DNA of 64,000 nucleotides from Euborellia annulipes (lineage: Eukaryota > Arthropoda > Insecta > Dermaptera > Anisolabididae): the NCBI GenBank assembly GCA_023213315.1, contig JAKCPI010011712.1, positions 310,001 to 374,000 on the forward strand. Reading direction: 5' to 3'. The notes under the pieces are model-generated. The model was not told the DNA's origin. It did not search any database and saw only the letters and a list, made by a program, of their open reading frames with translations. Every line of letters begins with the position of its first letter. The first letter of the stretch is position 1. Below, one piece after another: positions 11,741-21,827 of this stretch. Position numbers and translations under genes: made by a program.

Positions 11741-12701
11741 CACTGTAAAAAATTTTTAATTTTAGTATGTTTTAGTATAGTAAATTTACAAATTTTCCTT
11801 GTAAATGATAACTACCATACATTTGTATACTAAATTTACAAATCTATGCATTCAAAAAATTTTTACAACCAAAAAACATTTTAAAATTACAATTCTCTTG
11901 GAAAATTAGAGTAAATATTGTAAGTTTACCATACGATTTCTAATTTTACAATACAACGGCATTGTAATTTTAGAACACGGTTTGTAATTTTAGAAAAGGG
12001 TTTGTAATTTTACAAAAAGGTTTCTAATTTTACAATACAAGGGTATTGTAATTTTCCTTTTAAGTCTCTCTGAGACGGCCAACATGGCCGACTTTATTTC
12101 GACTGCTTTTTAGCTTTCTTAATAAAGACATTTTTGGCACTATAAGGATTTATTTAAGTTATAATAATACAAAAAATAATAATATTATGATAACTTTAAG
12201 TTTATTTTTTATTTTATTATTTAGTAAAAATAGTTTTCAATGAGGTCATACTTGAATGCCAAATAGCAGAGATAGATCATTAGTTATCAGGTGATTCGAT
12301 GGTCAAATGGGCTAGGCAGCAAGGCTTCTACCAAAAGGTCAGTGTTCAAATCCTGGAGGAATTTTTCATTAAATAAAAATATTTATTTCACTCCATTCAG
12401 GTAGAGACGTACCCTAAAGGTCAATAACCTATGTTGGGTCCAGTCGTAAATTTTTTTTCTTTTTCTAAATATTAGTAAAATTACAAACATTTGGATTGTA
12501 AAATTGCTAAATATTAGTAAAATTACCAAATTTGGACTCGAAAATTGCTAAATATTGGTAAAATTACCACACATTTGTAAACGATTTTTGCAAAGAGTTT
12601 TGTAAAAATATAATTCAACTGTATAGTAAATTTAGTATCTATTGGTCTTGGAAATTTGCTTACAACAAAAAATTGTAAAATCATCGAAATTTTTTACAGT
12701 G
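11741..12701. mobile_element. TA-flanked MITE, CACTGTAAAAAA ends
   Basis: The termini are CACTGTAAAAAATTTTTAA and its near complement ending TTTTTTACAGTG, each flanked by TA (11739-11740 and 12702-12703). This fits Tc1/mariner-like TA duplication. The interior has many variants of TTGTAATTTTAGAAAAGGG-type units (11930-12060) and ATTGGTAAAATTACCA-type units near 12470-12570. It also holds a tRNA-like segment (12292-12362), so a SINE was probably captured or inserted. There is no transposase. Confidence 0.75.
12292..12470 (+). repeat. tRNA-headed SINE inside the MITE
   Basis: A-box-like TGGTCAAATGGGCTAGGC and B-box-like GTTCAAATCCTGG are spaced as in a pol III internal promoter (about 40 bp apart). 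A 3' body follows (CAGGTAGAGACGTACCC, GTTGGGTCCAGTCG) and ends in a T-rich stretch. The cloverleaf is degraded, so it is a SINE head rather than a working tRNA gene. Confidence 0.6.
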
Positions 12702-12703
12702 TA

Positions 12704-13927
12704 TGGATATAATTTTTATTTTCATTTCTATAAAATAATATTATTGCAATATATATAAAGCGCTAGTGGCTGACTTCCGTCTGTGCCGATCAGGACGCTA
12801 AGTGGCAAGAGTTACAGGAAGTGGAGCGCGAGCGGGGAATTTGAAAATTTCCAAAGAGAGAGCAAGAATAAATTTGATGCATTTGCTCGTCGAAGACGAG
12901 CAAGGGGTTTAAATAAACTGGAAAACAGTAAAAAGCTTTTTCTTTATTTCATCTTCTCACCGCAGAAATTTGAACTCATTCATGAATTATAAAATTTATT
13001 TGTATATTTCTTATTTGTTTTACTACTTACAATTGTTAGTACTAATAGGAAAATATCTGAGAGAAAAAAATTTATTTTTTAAAACTTCATATAGAATTAA
13101 AATTTAATTTTTTTTTCTAATATATTACTTAAAATACGGTATTTTATATCATAAAGGCTACATCTACTTTTATATATTAGACGTTAATATTTTCATTTGG
13201 AAGAAGCGCATGCTGAATCTCAATGCCTTTTCCCAGAAGTCATCTGCTCTTTTAAATAATACTTTTTTTTTAGAGTACTTACATCAGATAACATGCAATT
13301 ATTATCTCATAAATATTCATTCAACTAGCTCTGCCATTAAAAGTAATTACTTTCTCAAATAAAAGCATATTTTGAAAAAATATATTTACGTATAGGAAAC
13401 GACTAGCTGTATAAATATAATAGTACTCTACGCGCTAATTTAGGACTATTTATTTCTAATAACTAAAATTAATATTTTATTTCGTTTAAGAGTAGAAACC
13501 TAATAAGAGGAATTCTTAACTTATTTCTTTTTGAAATGAATCTATAAACACGAACCTTTTGTGCAGCTTAGAGGCCCTTTAGAGCAACCAGCAAAGCGAA
13601 AATAAAAGCTCATAATTGGCAACAAATAATTGAGGTTAAGAGAGAAGGCCACAAAACATTCAACATCAAAATAAATGTTGTTACAAATGGTTTTGCTAAA
13701 AAGGCTCCAGGTTTAAAAGCTGAGAAGGAAGGGATGCGAAATTAAAAAAATTATGAGTTGTAAAAGAAAAAATGAGTGAGCATAATTATAAATATTAGAC
13801 ACGCTGTTTAGAGAGCGTTATGAGGAAGCATCGCCCTCCAACAACGCGAGAAAAATAAAACTATATACCATACATGTATATAAATATAAACAACAAACTA
13901 CTCCAACAATTTTGAATAAGGTTTTTT
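12704..13927. other. Intergenic DNA with TATA-like word and GC-balanced islands
   Basis: ATATATATAAAGCGC (12749-12763) resembles a TATA box upstream of a GC-balanced stretch (12764-12915) with an anonymous basic open frame (12783-12992, near-cognate start). No domain is recognisable. A second balanced segment at 13555-13740 (GGCCCTTTAGAGC, TAATTGGC) looks single-copy. Function is unknown. Confidence 0.35.
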
Positions 13928-14290
13928 AATACTTTCTCTTTCCTATTTATATAAAGAGAAAGAGATAGTATTGAATTGATATCAATAAAAAAAACAAACG
14001 TGTGGGGTCGCGGGACCCCCGCCAGGAATGAAGTTCCTCACGCCTTTTCTTACCTTTCGTAAGAGAAAGTTGACATTTTAAAGAGCATTTAAAAACTAAT
14101 TGATTTATGAATTTTAATTAAAATCGTTGGAGCGAATTTTGAGAAAATCGAAAAAGCACATCAGTAAAGTACTAGTACTCTTTGACCGATTGTTCAAAAG
14201 CTTTGTGTTACTTCCCAGGACTTAAATCTCAAATTTCGACCTCCTAACTCTTTTCGTTCTTGAGATATTTTGTTCACAGATGTCTAAAAA
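13928..14290 (+). mobile_element. Element H copy 5, rearranged
   Basis: A terminal-hairpin piece (ATACTTTCTCTTTCC then AAAGAGAAAG) at the left is followed by CTTACCTTTCGTAAGAGAAAG and then directly by the plus-oriented core (GAGCATTTAAAAACTAATTG, AGTACTAGTACTC, TTGAGATATTTTGTTCACAG). The large hairpin and 3' end are missing from their usual places. An old deletion or inversion derivative. Confidence 0.65.
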
Positions 14291-14340
14291 AGTACCTTTA
14301 TCTTATTTGGATACTTTTTTTTGAACATCTTGCCCATCTC

Positions 14341-14389
14341 TGATTATAGATAAATAAATGACACTAGGTTAAGTTTCAAAAGGTTGTTA

Positions 14390-14420
<31 letters not shown>

Positions 14421-14844
14421 TTGAATGGGTGCATAAAGTCCGAAGACCTATAATAACCAGTGGTCATATGCAGCCAGGAAGAAAATAAAAACAAAAGGAG
14501 AAGCATAAAGGGGAAACTCAACTGCCGGAACTGAGAAGATGCCTGTTGAGGTTAGACTTGAAAGTCTGAAGATTGTAGGTTTTGGGGAAGATAGAAGCAG
14601 GGAGCTTGTTCCAATCACGGGAGGTCATGGGAGGTATATGGGCAATTCGACTTTAATACATCATTTTCAGAGCTATAACACAAACTATTAAATTATTTAG
14701 ATAGTTCATTTAAACCAATTGTTAATAAATAATGTAATTGTTAGTTTGTGTTATAGCTCTGAAAATGACGTATTAAGGTCGAAATGCGCATACGCTAAAA
14801 ATAACCTTTTGAAACTTAACCTAGTGCTATTTATCTACAATTAT
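14341..14844. repeat. Inverted-repeat element with CTGAAAA/GAAA core, interrupted
   Basis: The left arm (GATAAATAAATGACACTAGG, TTAAGTTTCAAAAGG) and right arm (CCTTTTGAAACTTAACCTAG, TGCTATTTATCTAC) are reverse complements. The inner arms TTTTCAGAGCTATAACACAA and TTGTGTTATAGCTCTGAAAA continue the pairing around a 65-bp centre. The left arm is split at 14396 by a LINE fragment. The core is CTGAAAA (14759) with GAC/GTC pairing before GAAA (14781). It is related to 33621-33810. Confidence 0.8.
14397..14640 (-). mobile_element. 5'-truncated LINE (non-LTR retrotransposon) fragment
   Basis: On the minus strand a long poly-A (the T run at 14397-14422) follows a 3' UTR and a reading frame that ends at a TGA (14518-14520). 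The frame (14518-14637) encodes the conserved C-terminal tail of LINE reverse-transcriptase proteins, with RDWNKLPASIFP and FKSNLNRHLLS visible. This matches the W-N-x-LP and F-K-x-x-L-x-x-(HL) pattern known in CR1/Jockey/I-type proteins. It is heavily 5'-truncated, as is usual for LINE insertions, and is nested in the inverted-repeat element. No clear target duplication was found. Confidence 0.8.
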
Positions 14845-15533
14845 ATTAGAATTTAATTATAAAATGTTGAGATTTTGATAGAAATACACGTTTTGAGTTT
14901 ACCTGAATTCAAAAAAGTTCACATCATCATTACATTTATATTTTTCAAATTTTATTTCCAAATTTAGTGTAGTAAATTAAAGTCAATATCCAAAAATATA
15001 TTTCGGTAGACTGGCGTGCCTTTATGAAAATTAAATTAAAACATTTCAAAATTAAGATGAGACATGACGTTGACAGCTATTCTGTTTAAACTAAAAGGAG
15101 ATTAAAATTATAAATATTTTTTTAACTTTATTAGATAGAAATCGAATATTAATATTAAAAGACATGAAGGCCGTTTGATACAAATAATTTAGGATAGTAA
15201 CTTTAACTATGTCCATTTAGACATAGGCATACTTTTAAATGAATGTTAAATCCAAAATAGAATGAAAAGTCAAATAGACATACGGATGTATAGTGTATAC
15301 TTCCCTTCCGAGTTTAATTAACTATTCACTCGACTTGATTGTCAATTTTCCTGAAGGTGAGCGGAAATTCATTGCTCGTTTTTATCACCACTAAAAATAG
15401 AAATTAGAATTCGTTGGCTAATTATTACTTAAGAAAATGACCAATCTAGCTGATCATTTTCAAAATATTCCTTCTATATCTTGAAATTGAGGCTGGTGGT
15501 TAATTTGGAAATTACGTTTCTAAGAGTCGGTTG
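14845..15533. other. Intergenic DNA with a small H remnant
   Basis: Positions 14868-14915 (GAGATTTTGATAGAAATACA, CGTTTTGAG) are a minus-oriented sliver of the H 3' region. The remainder is AT-rich and looks single-copy; no gene was seen. Confidence 0.45.
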
Positions 15534-16356
15534 CTTCGCATATAGTTAAGCTAATCATATGAATAAAGCCCAAGTCGTAGTTAGCTAAGACCAGAAGTTC
15601 GGTATAAGGCTTAACTAAGCATTAAATTAGAAACACAAGACTTGTTTATTTATTTTTTTTTTTTTTGAAATTTTTGATTAGCTTTATATAATTATTTTAA
15701 TTTTAAATATTTATTAAAGTGGAACTTTTATTTGATCGACTCAAATTTTTTCGTTCCTCTATCAGCATGTCGCGTTACAAGCCGTGACGTCAAAGGCCGT
15801 GACGCTACAAGTTAAGACGTCACAAGCCGTGACGACAAAAATAGGAAAGTTGAAATTTAATATCGAATTATAAAAAAATAATTGTGAGATTTAATTATTC
15901 AATTTTTAAATTGATAAAATATAGTTTTTAAAATAATTTAAAATAATTCAAATCTTCAAATACTAAATAAATATTGTTCCCAGTTTTTAACATGCGTCTA
16001 TTGATTTCCCATTATCATTCCTCATTTTCCAATTATTAAATTAAGATTAAAAACGCCATTTTAATTGAATAATTTTCTGAAAATTTTCAGTTAAACGCCT
16101 ACGATTTGAAAAAAGTTTCACTTGCATCGTGGTTTCATAAAACCACACAATGTTATTTATTTAATTTTGATTTTTAATAATTTTTATAAACGCCTTTATT
16201 AAGTTGCTAACTTTACAAAAATTTCATTAAACCTCAGATAGCTAATTATGTGTTAAAAACTCATTTTTTAACTCGAAGGTTAAGCGTGTTCTTGTTTACT
16301 ATATAGATGATTTTCTGATAAGTTTTCTAGTTGACTATAAGTGAAGCAATTGGTCC
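15534..16356 (+). mobile_element. PIF/Harbinger-like element interrupted by element X
   Basis: TAA flanks both ends (15531-15533 and 16357-16359). Termini are GAGTCGGTTGCTTC and GAAGCAATTGGTCC. The interior matches 5333-5840 (TTAAGCTAATCATATGA, GTTCGGTATAAGG, TTATTAAGTTGCTA, TTAACTCGAAGGTTAA). The extra length compared with that copy is accounted for by element X at 15716-16152. Confidence 0.78.
15716..16152 (-). mobile_element. Element X, short copy
   Basis: Minus orientation relative to 18588-19316. It starts AAAGTGGAACTTTTATT, carries GACGTC-rich repeats (GCCGTGACGTCA, GTGACGCTACAAG) and ends GTTTCACTTGCATCGTGG with a hairpin (GTGGTTTCATAAAACCAC) and ACAATG. It is flanked by TTATT on both sides (15711-15715 and 16153-16157), a possible 5-bp duplication. 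It lacks the 119-bp tandem units of the long copy. Confidence 0.7.
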
Positions 16357-16359
16357 TAA

Positions 16360-17719
16360 GTTGCAACCCGGGTTCAGATCTCGCACAAAAATTCATCTTC
16401 CTGAACTGAGAAAATCTGTGGTTTAACAAAGAACATATTTATTTATATTCTATAGTAAATGCTCATTGATAAATAAACGATAGCATACAAGTTGTTTATT
16501 AATTCAATTTTTCTTAACGCTTTGTTTTATTTTAGGAATTATGAGAAGCTATTCAGTAAATGGTTATATAAATTTCTTATTCAACATACATCCTCTCTAA
16601 TGTATTTGTTAAATAATTATTTATAATTACATTAAATGAAGAAATAAACAGAAAAGAAAAGAAATTTCTTCCTTCTTTGAAAATAATTTATAAATGTTGA
16701 ATATTTAAATAAATTATGAAAAAGCAAATCGGAGTGAGGGTTGGATATGCTATGAAGGGTGTTAGGAAAGGCAATAGAATGTGAGCGAATGTGTGTGTGT
16801 CTATGCGGCCAAGTAATTAAAAATTCCACGGGATCTGTTTGACACCCTTTCAGTCCGACATTAAAAGAAATTAGATTCAAGTTAATTGCCAATATGCTAG
16901 GATGTAAAATATGAAAATATAGGCGTTTTATCCGAGGAGTTAGCAGAACGCTGCGGGAATTAAACTGGCTGAGGAATGTTGCTGGTGTGTGCTGAGCACT
17001 ACCCCCTTTTGAATGCTCAGCAACGAGAACTGAAGCTCACTTAGTCACGAGCAACCCTTTCCTTTTTCGGCATGTATCATCGGCCAGGCAAATTAAATAG
17101 CTGCACGCCGATAAATTTGAACAGACTCTAAGGACAGGACAGGACTGAATCATTGCTAGAAATAAGTTCATAAAGCCAAATCGATCAGGACATTTTCAAA
17201 AAGCTTAAAAAAATAAAATCAGAAAAATGATTTTAGTCGAATTTATTTTTATACAATATACATAGGCCTATATATTTATATGAAAAGTGAACTAAAGCTG
17301 CTATATTTTAACTTTAAGGCTCTAATGAAACCGAAACGTCAGTTCAAAAAATATTTTCTAAAGAATTAAAGATGTTTCTCGTCTTTTCGTAATTAAGCTG
17401 GAATCCCTGGGGAAATAAACTTCTATAGCAACAACTAAACAATAATAGTATAATTCATTCTTCTCTAATTAATTTTATGAATTTAATTTTTATCAAGATT
17501 AAATTTATTCTAAATTAGCCTCTTTTTAATTTCTTATTTTAAGAAAGTTAATAAATCTTTTGTGTTTAAATTTTCTTTTGTATTTTATTAATTTTTTATT
17601 CCTAATTTAATCTTTAGCTAATTATTGTAAACCCAAAGAGGGTTTTAGAGAGGCTCCTTCAATGGCATTTAAGTTCACAAATCTTCATGTTTATATTTAA
17701 AAAAATACAAACTAAATTA
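16360..17719. other. Intergenic DNA with tRNA-like piece and balanced islands
   Basis: CCCGGGTTCAGATCTC (16367-16382) is B-box-like, suggesting a SINE remnant. Positions 16735-16900 and 16925-17150 are GC-balanced and look single-copy, with AAGTAATTAAAA, CAAGTTAATTGCC, GGAATGT and TGCTGAGCA/TGCTCAGCA words. Near 17327 a solitary CCGAAACGTCAG followed by AAAATATTTTCTAAAGAATT matches a piece near 21243. Confidence 0.4.
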
Positions 17720-18125
17720 ATGAGTAGCGAGGACATCAAGCAATAAAGAAAAAATATATTTCTCTTCCGCTATATTTCATACACATTTCAGCCTTCATCA
17801 GGACAATGTACTGTTTGCCTCGAGCTTAGAGGGGCTCTTGGCAACTCCAATAGTCTATTGAACCAAAAGTCATGTGGGTAAAATGAAGAATTTACGAGTT
17901 GAAATTAATTAATTTAGTCTATTGAACTAGAACATGATATCCGACGAATGTTCACACCAACAATACGTCAGGAGTTGCAAAGAGCCCCTCCAAGCTCAAA
18001 GAAAACAGCACATTGTCCTGATGAAGGCCGGGATGTCGGTCGAAACGTCGACAAGTGTATGAAATAAAGTGGAAGAGAAATATATTTTTTCTTTATTGCT
18101 TTCGGCTGCCTTGATTTTCTCACTA
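17720..18125. repeat. Inverted-repeat element with CTGATGA/GAAA core
   Basis: The left arm (CAATAAAGAAAAAATATATT, TCTCTTCC, TTTCATACAC) pairs with the right arm (GTGTATGAAATAAAGTGGAA, GAGAAATATATTTTTTC, TTTATTGCTT). A second inner pair is GAGGGGCTCTTGGCAACTCC with AGTTGCAAAGAGCCCCTCC. The right arm has CTGATGA (18018-18024), A, GGCC, loop, GGTC, GAAA (18042), CGTC. The left arm has lost the stem. Layout resembles termini of Penelope-like or MITE elements, but no coding part is present. Confidence 0.75.
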
Positions 18126-18309
18126 TTCAATATATTAATTAATTACTTCAGTCACTGCTCCTGAAATTAATCATTACACAATTCACCGAACAAACTAAAC
18201 TAATTTTTACTGATAGTTTTTAGCAAGATAGGGGTGAGGAGGGTGAGATGAGCATTTTTGTTTAGACACTAGCTGGTAGGATCTTGACATTAGAATAGGA
18301 ATTAACGTC
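18126..18309. other. Short intergenic spacer
   Basis: AT-rich. At its right end GACATTAGAATAGGAATTAA matches part of dispersed repeat D (near 3527), so the H fragment that follows probably lies next to or inside a D fragment. Confidence 0.45.
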
Positions 18310-18498
18310 ATTCATGCTAGAAATCTGTCCACACACACACACACACACACCACAGACCAATTTGCGGGACCCACTTTTTTGGACTCAGGGGACCTCAAAA
18401 CATGTATATCCATCAAAATCTCGACATCGAATTTTTGACATGATCGCAATACTTTCTCTTTCTATATATTTCATATATAGGGTAAGAGAAAGTAAAAA
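18310..18498 (+). mobile_element. Element H copy 6 (3' part only)
   Basis: It starts within CATGCTAGAAATCTGTC and a (CA)n tract (18332-18350), then GGGACCCACTTTTTTGGACT, the CATCAAAATCTCGACATCG block, and ends GGGTAAGAGAAAGTAAAAAA. The 5' hairpin and core are absent. Confidence 0.85.
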
Positions 18499-18587
18499 AT
18501 ATATTAGTTGTGGTTTATTTTATTTAAATTTATTTTCTTATAAAATATTTTTAAATTTTAATAAGCACTGAGAATTTGAAAAAAAAT

Positions 18588-19316
18588 CATTGTGTGGTTT
18601 TATGAAACCACGATGCAAGTGAAACTTTTTTCGGATCGTAGGAGTCGAGTAAAAGATAAGTTTTAGTGGAAGGGACGCCCCCTAGTAGCGCCAATAGAAC
18701 TTTCTGGAGTCTGGAATATCATTTTTCAATTAATTAGATAATAGAGAAGCGTCATTTTAAATTTTATTAAAATCGAGTGAAAGATAAATTTTAGTGGGGG
18801 GACGTCCCCCCAATAGAACTTTCTGAGGTCTGGAATATCATTTTTCAATTAATTAGATCGTAGAGAAGCTTCATTTTAAATTTTATTAAAATCGAGTGAA
18901 ATATAAATTTTAGAGGGGGGACTCCCCCCAATAGAACTTTCTGGAGTCTGGAATATCATTTTTCAATTAATTAGATCGTAGAGAAGCGTCATTTTAAATT
19001 TTATTAAAATCGAGTGAAGAATTAAAAAAAAACAATAATTTTAGGGGGGGGAGGGGGCGTAGAGCGGAAATTTATAATAGTATAGATATAGATAATCAAT
19101 TTGATTTATATAGGCTTACTTTATTTATATTGTGATTAAATATTAAGTATAAATGCCGTAGCGTAGTAAAATAAAACCTGGTGTGAGTCGCCATGACGTC
19201 ACAGCTAGTGATGTCATGGCTTGTAGCGTCATGGCTTTTTACGTCACTTCGTTACAACGCGACATGCTGATAGAAGAACCAAAAAATTCGTAGCGATATA
19301 ATAAAAGTTTCACTTT
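18588..19316 (+). mobile_element. Element X, long copy with tandem units
   Basis: It begins CATTGTGTGGTTTTATGAAA and the hairpin GTGGTTTTATGAAACCAC, followed by AAGTGAAACTTTTTTCG. It ends with AAAAGTTTCACTTT, the inverted counterpart of that motif. Three tandem units (18647-18774, 18775-18893, 18894-19011) and a partial fourth make up the middle. The right third holds GACGTCA/TGACGT-type words and GACATGCTGATAGAAG, matching the short copy. The site is A-rich on both sides, so the duplication cannot be read. No coding potential. Confidence 0.72.
18647..19011 (+). repeat. 119-128 bp tandem repeat inside element X
   Basis: Three units start GAGT(C/G) and contain AGATAA(A/G)TTTTAGTGG-type sequence, a G-run/C-run mini-palindrome (GGGGGGACGTCCCCCC in unit 2), CAATAGAACTTTCTG, GTCTGGAATATCATTTTTC and AATTAGAT. 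Units 2 and 3 are nearly identical; unit 1 is longer because of a different G/C-run segment. Confidence 0.85.
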
Positions 19317-19601
19317 AAAAAAAAGATTTGTTAATTTCCGTGAAAGATTTGTTCTGAAATCGTCTTTAAAAAGAAGCAAATATCACATTGAAAGTAGAAA
19401 ATTAATATTATTTAAATCCTCTTCTAGAGTCATATTTTTTAAATATTAATATAATAACTTAACAAAAAAATCTGGTGGGACCCTTCGGTAAGAGAAAGTG
19501 ACAGAATAGGAATTAACGTCATTCTCCACTTATTATTGACAAGACAGCCTTCAGACCGTCTGCGTGTCATTTTATTACATAATTGATGAATTTTGTGTGT
19601 G

Positions 19602-19822
19602 TGAATTTTTCAGCATTTATTGTTATTTTCTTTACTTCCTGATGTTTCATCATCTTACTAGAACGGGATCCCCCTAAACGAATTGAAAAACTTGATGAAT
19701 GTAAGGTGACTGTGGTGTCAGAATATAATTGGAAAAGAGGGGTCAGCCAGTAAGGGGTCCCATGTGTAAATAATAAATAAATTCAATTATTCAGAGTTTT
19801 GGCTCTTTTCTAATTAGTCTAT
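19602..19822. other. Short intergenic spacer
   Basis: AT-rich with no repeat or gene recognised. Confidence 0.45.
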
Positions 19823-19830
19823 ATGATAAA

Positions 19831-20386
19831 TAGAGACCGGACAAAAAAGCATAAAAAAATGGAAAAAAAAGTGCTTAAAAAGCATAAAAAACTTGAATAA
19901 AAAGTTGGTAAATAAGCATATAAGTTGAAAAAAAGCATCTAATAAGCAATTTTTACTCATACCAATGGCGTATACAAATTTTTTTTTAAAGAAACTAAAT
20001 TTATTCCGCCCCGCCCTGCGAAATTTTTTTTTTTTGCGGAACCAAATTTTTTCACCCTGCGGAAAAAATTTTATTTACAGGGCTATATTTTTTCACACTG
20101 CGGGGTTTTTTGAAAATTTTGGGTGGGGGCGCCCCCCCCTTATATACGTCTCTGGTGTATGCGTATGTGAATGGGAAAAAAGTTTTTTAATAAAAAAAAA
20201 AAAAAAAAAAATTATAAATATTCGTAAAATAAGTTCAAATAAGCACGAAAGGGAAAAAAAGCATGAAAACTCAAAAAAAATGCAATCTCAATGCACTTAG
20301 TTTTTCCTAATTCGTATAGAAATTAAATATCTAATGGCTGCTTATAAAATTCAGCAATAAGCATTTTGCTTAAAATCCGGTCTCTA
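19831..20386. mobile_element. hAT-type nonautonomous element (TAGAGACCGG ends)
   Basis: Perfect 8-bp duplication ATGATAAA (19823-19830 and 20387-20394). Termini are TAGAGACCGGA and its complement TCCGGTCTCTA. Subterminal AAAAAGCATAAAAA repeats near both ends fit hAT transposase-binding repeats. Within it, 19963-20155 (CCAATGGCGTATAC to GTATACGT-like CTCTGG, with poly-G/poly-C) may be a second nested hAT-like piece. The 111-codon frame crossing it has no transposase motif. Confidence 0.88.
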
Positions 20387-20394
20387 ATGATAAA

Positions 20395-21595
20395 GTTATA
20401 TTTCGACAAGTTTATTGAAATAGCCTTGGCCTCCAACTCACTTTTGTTATATTTTTAAAGATACACTCAAAAAAAAAAAAAATAAATAAATAAATAATAG
20501 GTTATTTGCTTAAAATCCTTTTGTATAAAAAAATATAAAACATTTTTGTCAATAAGTTATTTGATATGATGCTTTTTAAACAAGAATATCAAATTATATT
20601 GATGAAAAAAAAATTTTCAATTTTTTATAATTGGACGCTACAGTTAAAATTTTAATAATATTTGTGGATTAGGAATCAAATCATCAGAAATTGCACACCC
20701 CCTGGGCTAGATGTGTTGTTGATGTTGAATTAGGGGGTTGGAGAAATTATTTGGATAAAATTTTTTATGCGTGGACAAAACCTTATCTCTACGTTTCATT
20801 TTGATCATATTTCTTATGATCCGTTATATTGTACACATTATTATAAATAAAAACTTTATTAATTAGTATTGCATTATTAATTAAGCTATATAACAAGTAT
20901 TTAACTAGTGTCATCTTATAAGTAATATACTGTTTATTAAGGTAATAGTAATAAAAAGAACAAGCTTTTGAAAATTAATATCTACTCCTAAAAAACTTCA
21001 GTTTAAGATTTGGAAATGCATTTAAACCAACTAAATTATCAAATTTTGTAGAAAAAAGTGAAAAACGGAGGAAACATTGAGATTTATTTTTATTGAAGGA
21101 AGTAAAATGAAATTAAAACAAATATTCAGTAATGTGTCTGTTGAGTTATACAAAGGAAGGTTTGAAAATCTAAATTGTTGCTATTTGTTTAAAAATTTTA
21201 TTGAGCCGACCTTTAGTTACTAATTTTTCGTCCTTTATTGAGTCGAAACGTCAGCCTGATAAAATATTTAAAGAAATAACATTTGCTGCCAGTCTTTGTA
21301 TCTGCAAATCTTCCATGATATTTTGATCTGAGTCCAGTCCGTGAGATTATATGGTTGATTTGCTATAATTCGCTCCCTCTGGACTCGAACATGAATTTTA
21401 AGCTTTGGCGTTAAACATATTCCTTTTACACCAAGATACATGTCTCAATATATTTAATTGCTCGGAAATGTAAGGCCTAAATAAACTTTATTCGGAAAAA
21501 ATTAACTCAAATAATTTAATATTAAAAAAAAAAAAATAATCTAGTATTTATTAAGATTTAAACTTTCGACCTTTGATTCTCGTTGAAACATTTTG
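20395..21595. other. AT-rich intergenic DNA with a solitary core fragment
   Basis: No gene. Near 21243, GAGTCGAAACGTCAGCC followed by AAAATATTTAAAGAAATAAC resembles the fragment at 17327 and the GAAACGTC words of the inverted-repeat elements. Poly-A stretches occur at 20468-20480 and 21524-21535. Confidence 0.45.
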
Positions 21596-21825
21596 TAAAT
21601 TAAAATTAAATATACAAATTAAACACTAGGTTATTTGTTTCAAAGGTTTTAATAATTAAAAATTAACACTTGATACGTATTTCGACAATTCATTGTCATC
21701 ATCAGAATGTAATCACTTCTGATGATGACAAGGAATTGTCGAAATACGTATCAAGTGTTAATTTTTAATTATTAAAACCTTTGAAACAAATAACCTAGTG
21801 TTTAATTTGTATATTTAATTTTAAT
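21596..21825. repeat. Near-perfect palindrome with CTGATGA/GAAA core
   Basis: Arms of about 110 bp (21596-21706 and 21715-21825) around an 8-bp centre, nearly identical. The right arm has CTGATGA (21719), T, GACA, loop AGGAAT, TGTC, GAAA (21741), TACG. The left arm has the same motif on the minus strand, with one base change in the loop. Such low divergence implies recent origin or gene conversion. Confidence 0.88.
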
Positions 21826-21827
21826 TT

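Larger units (their letters stand above)
18512..19601. repeat. Dispersed repeat D, copy split by element X
   Basis: The left part (18512-18587) matches 3252-3330 and the right part (19317-19601) matches 3330-3624, with the same landmarks. Element X (18588-19316) fills the gap, so X is younger than the D duplication. Confidence 0.75.

Noticed and set aside
18018..18050. A definite hammerhead ribozyme
   Set aside because: The conserved core words and stem II are there, but an extra base precedes stem II and stems I and III are not clear. Kept as hammerhead-like only.
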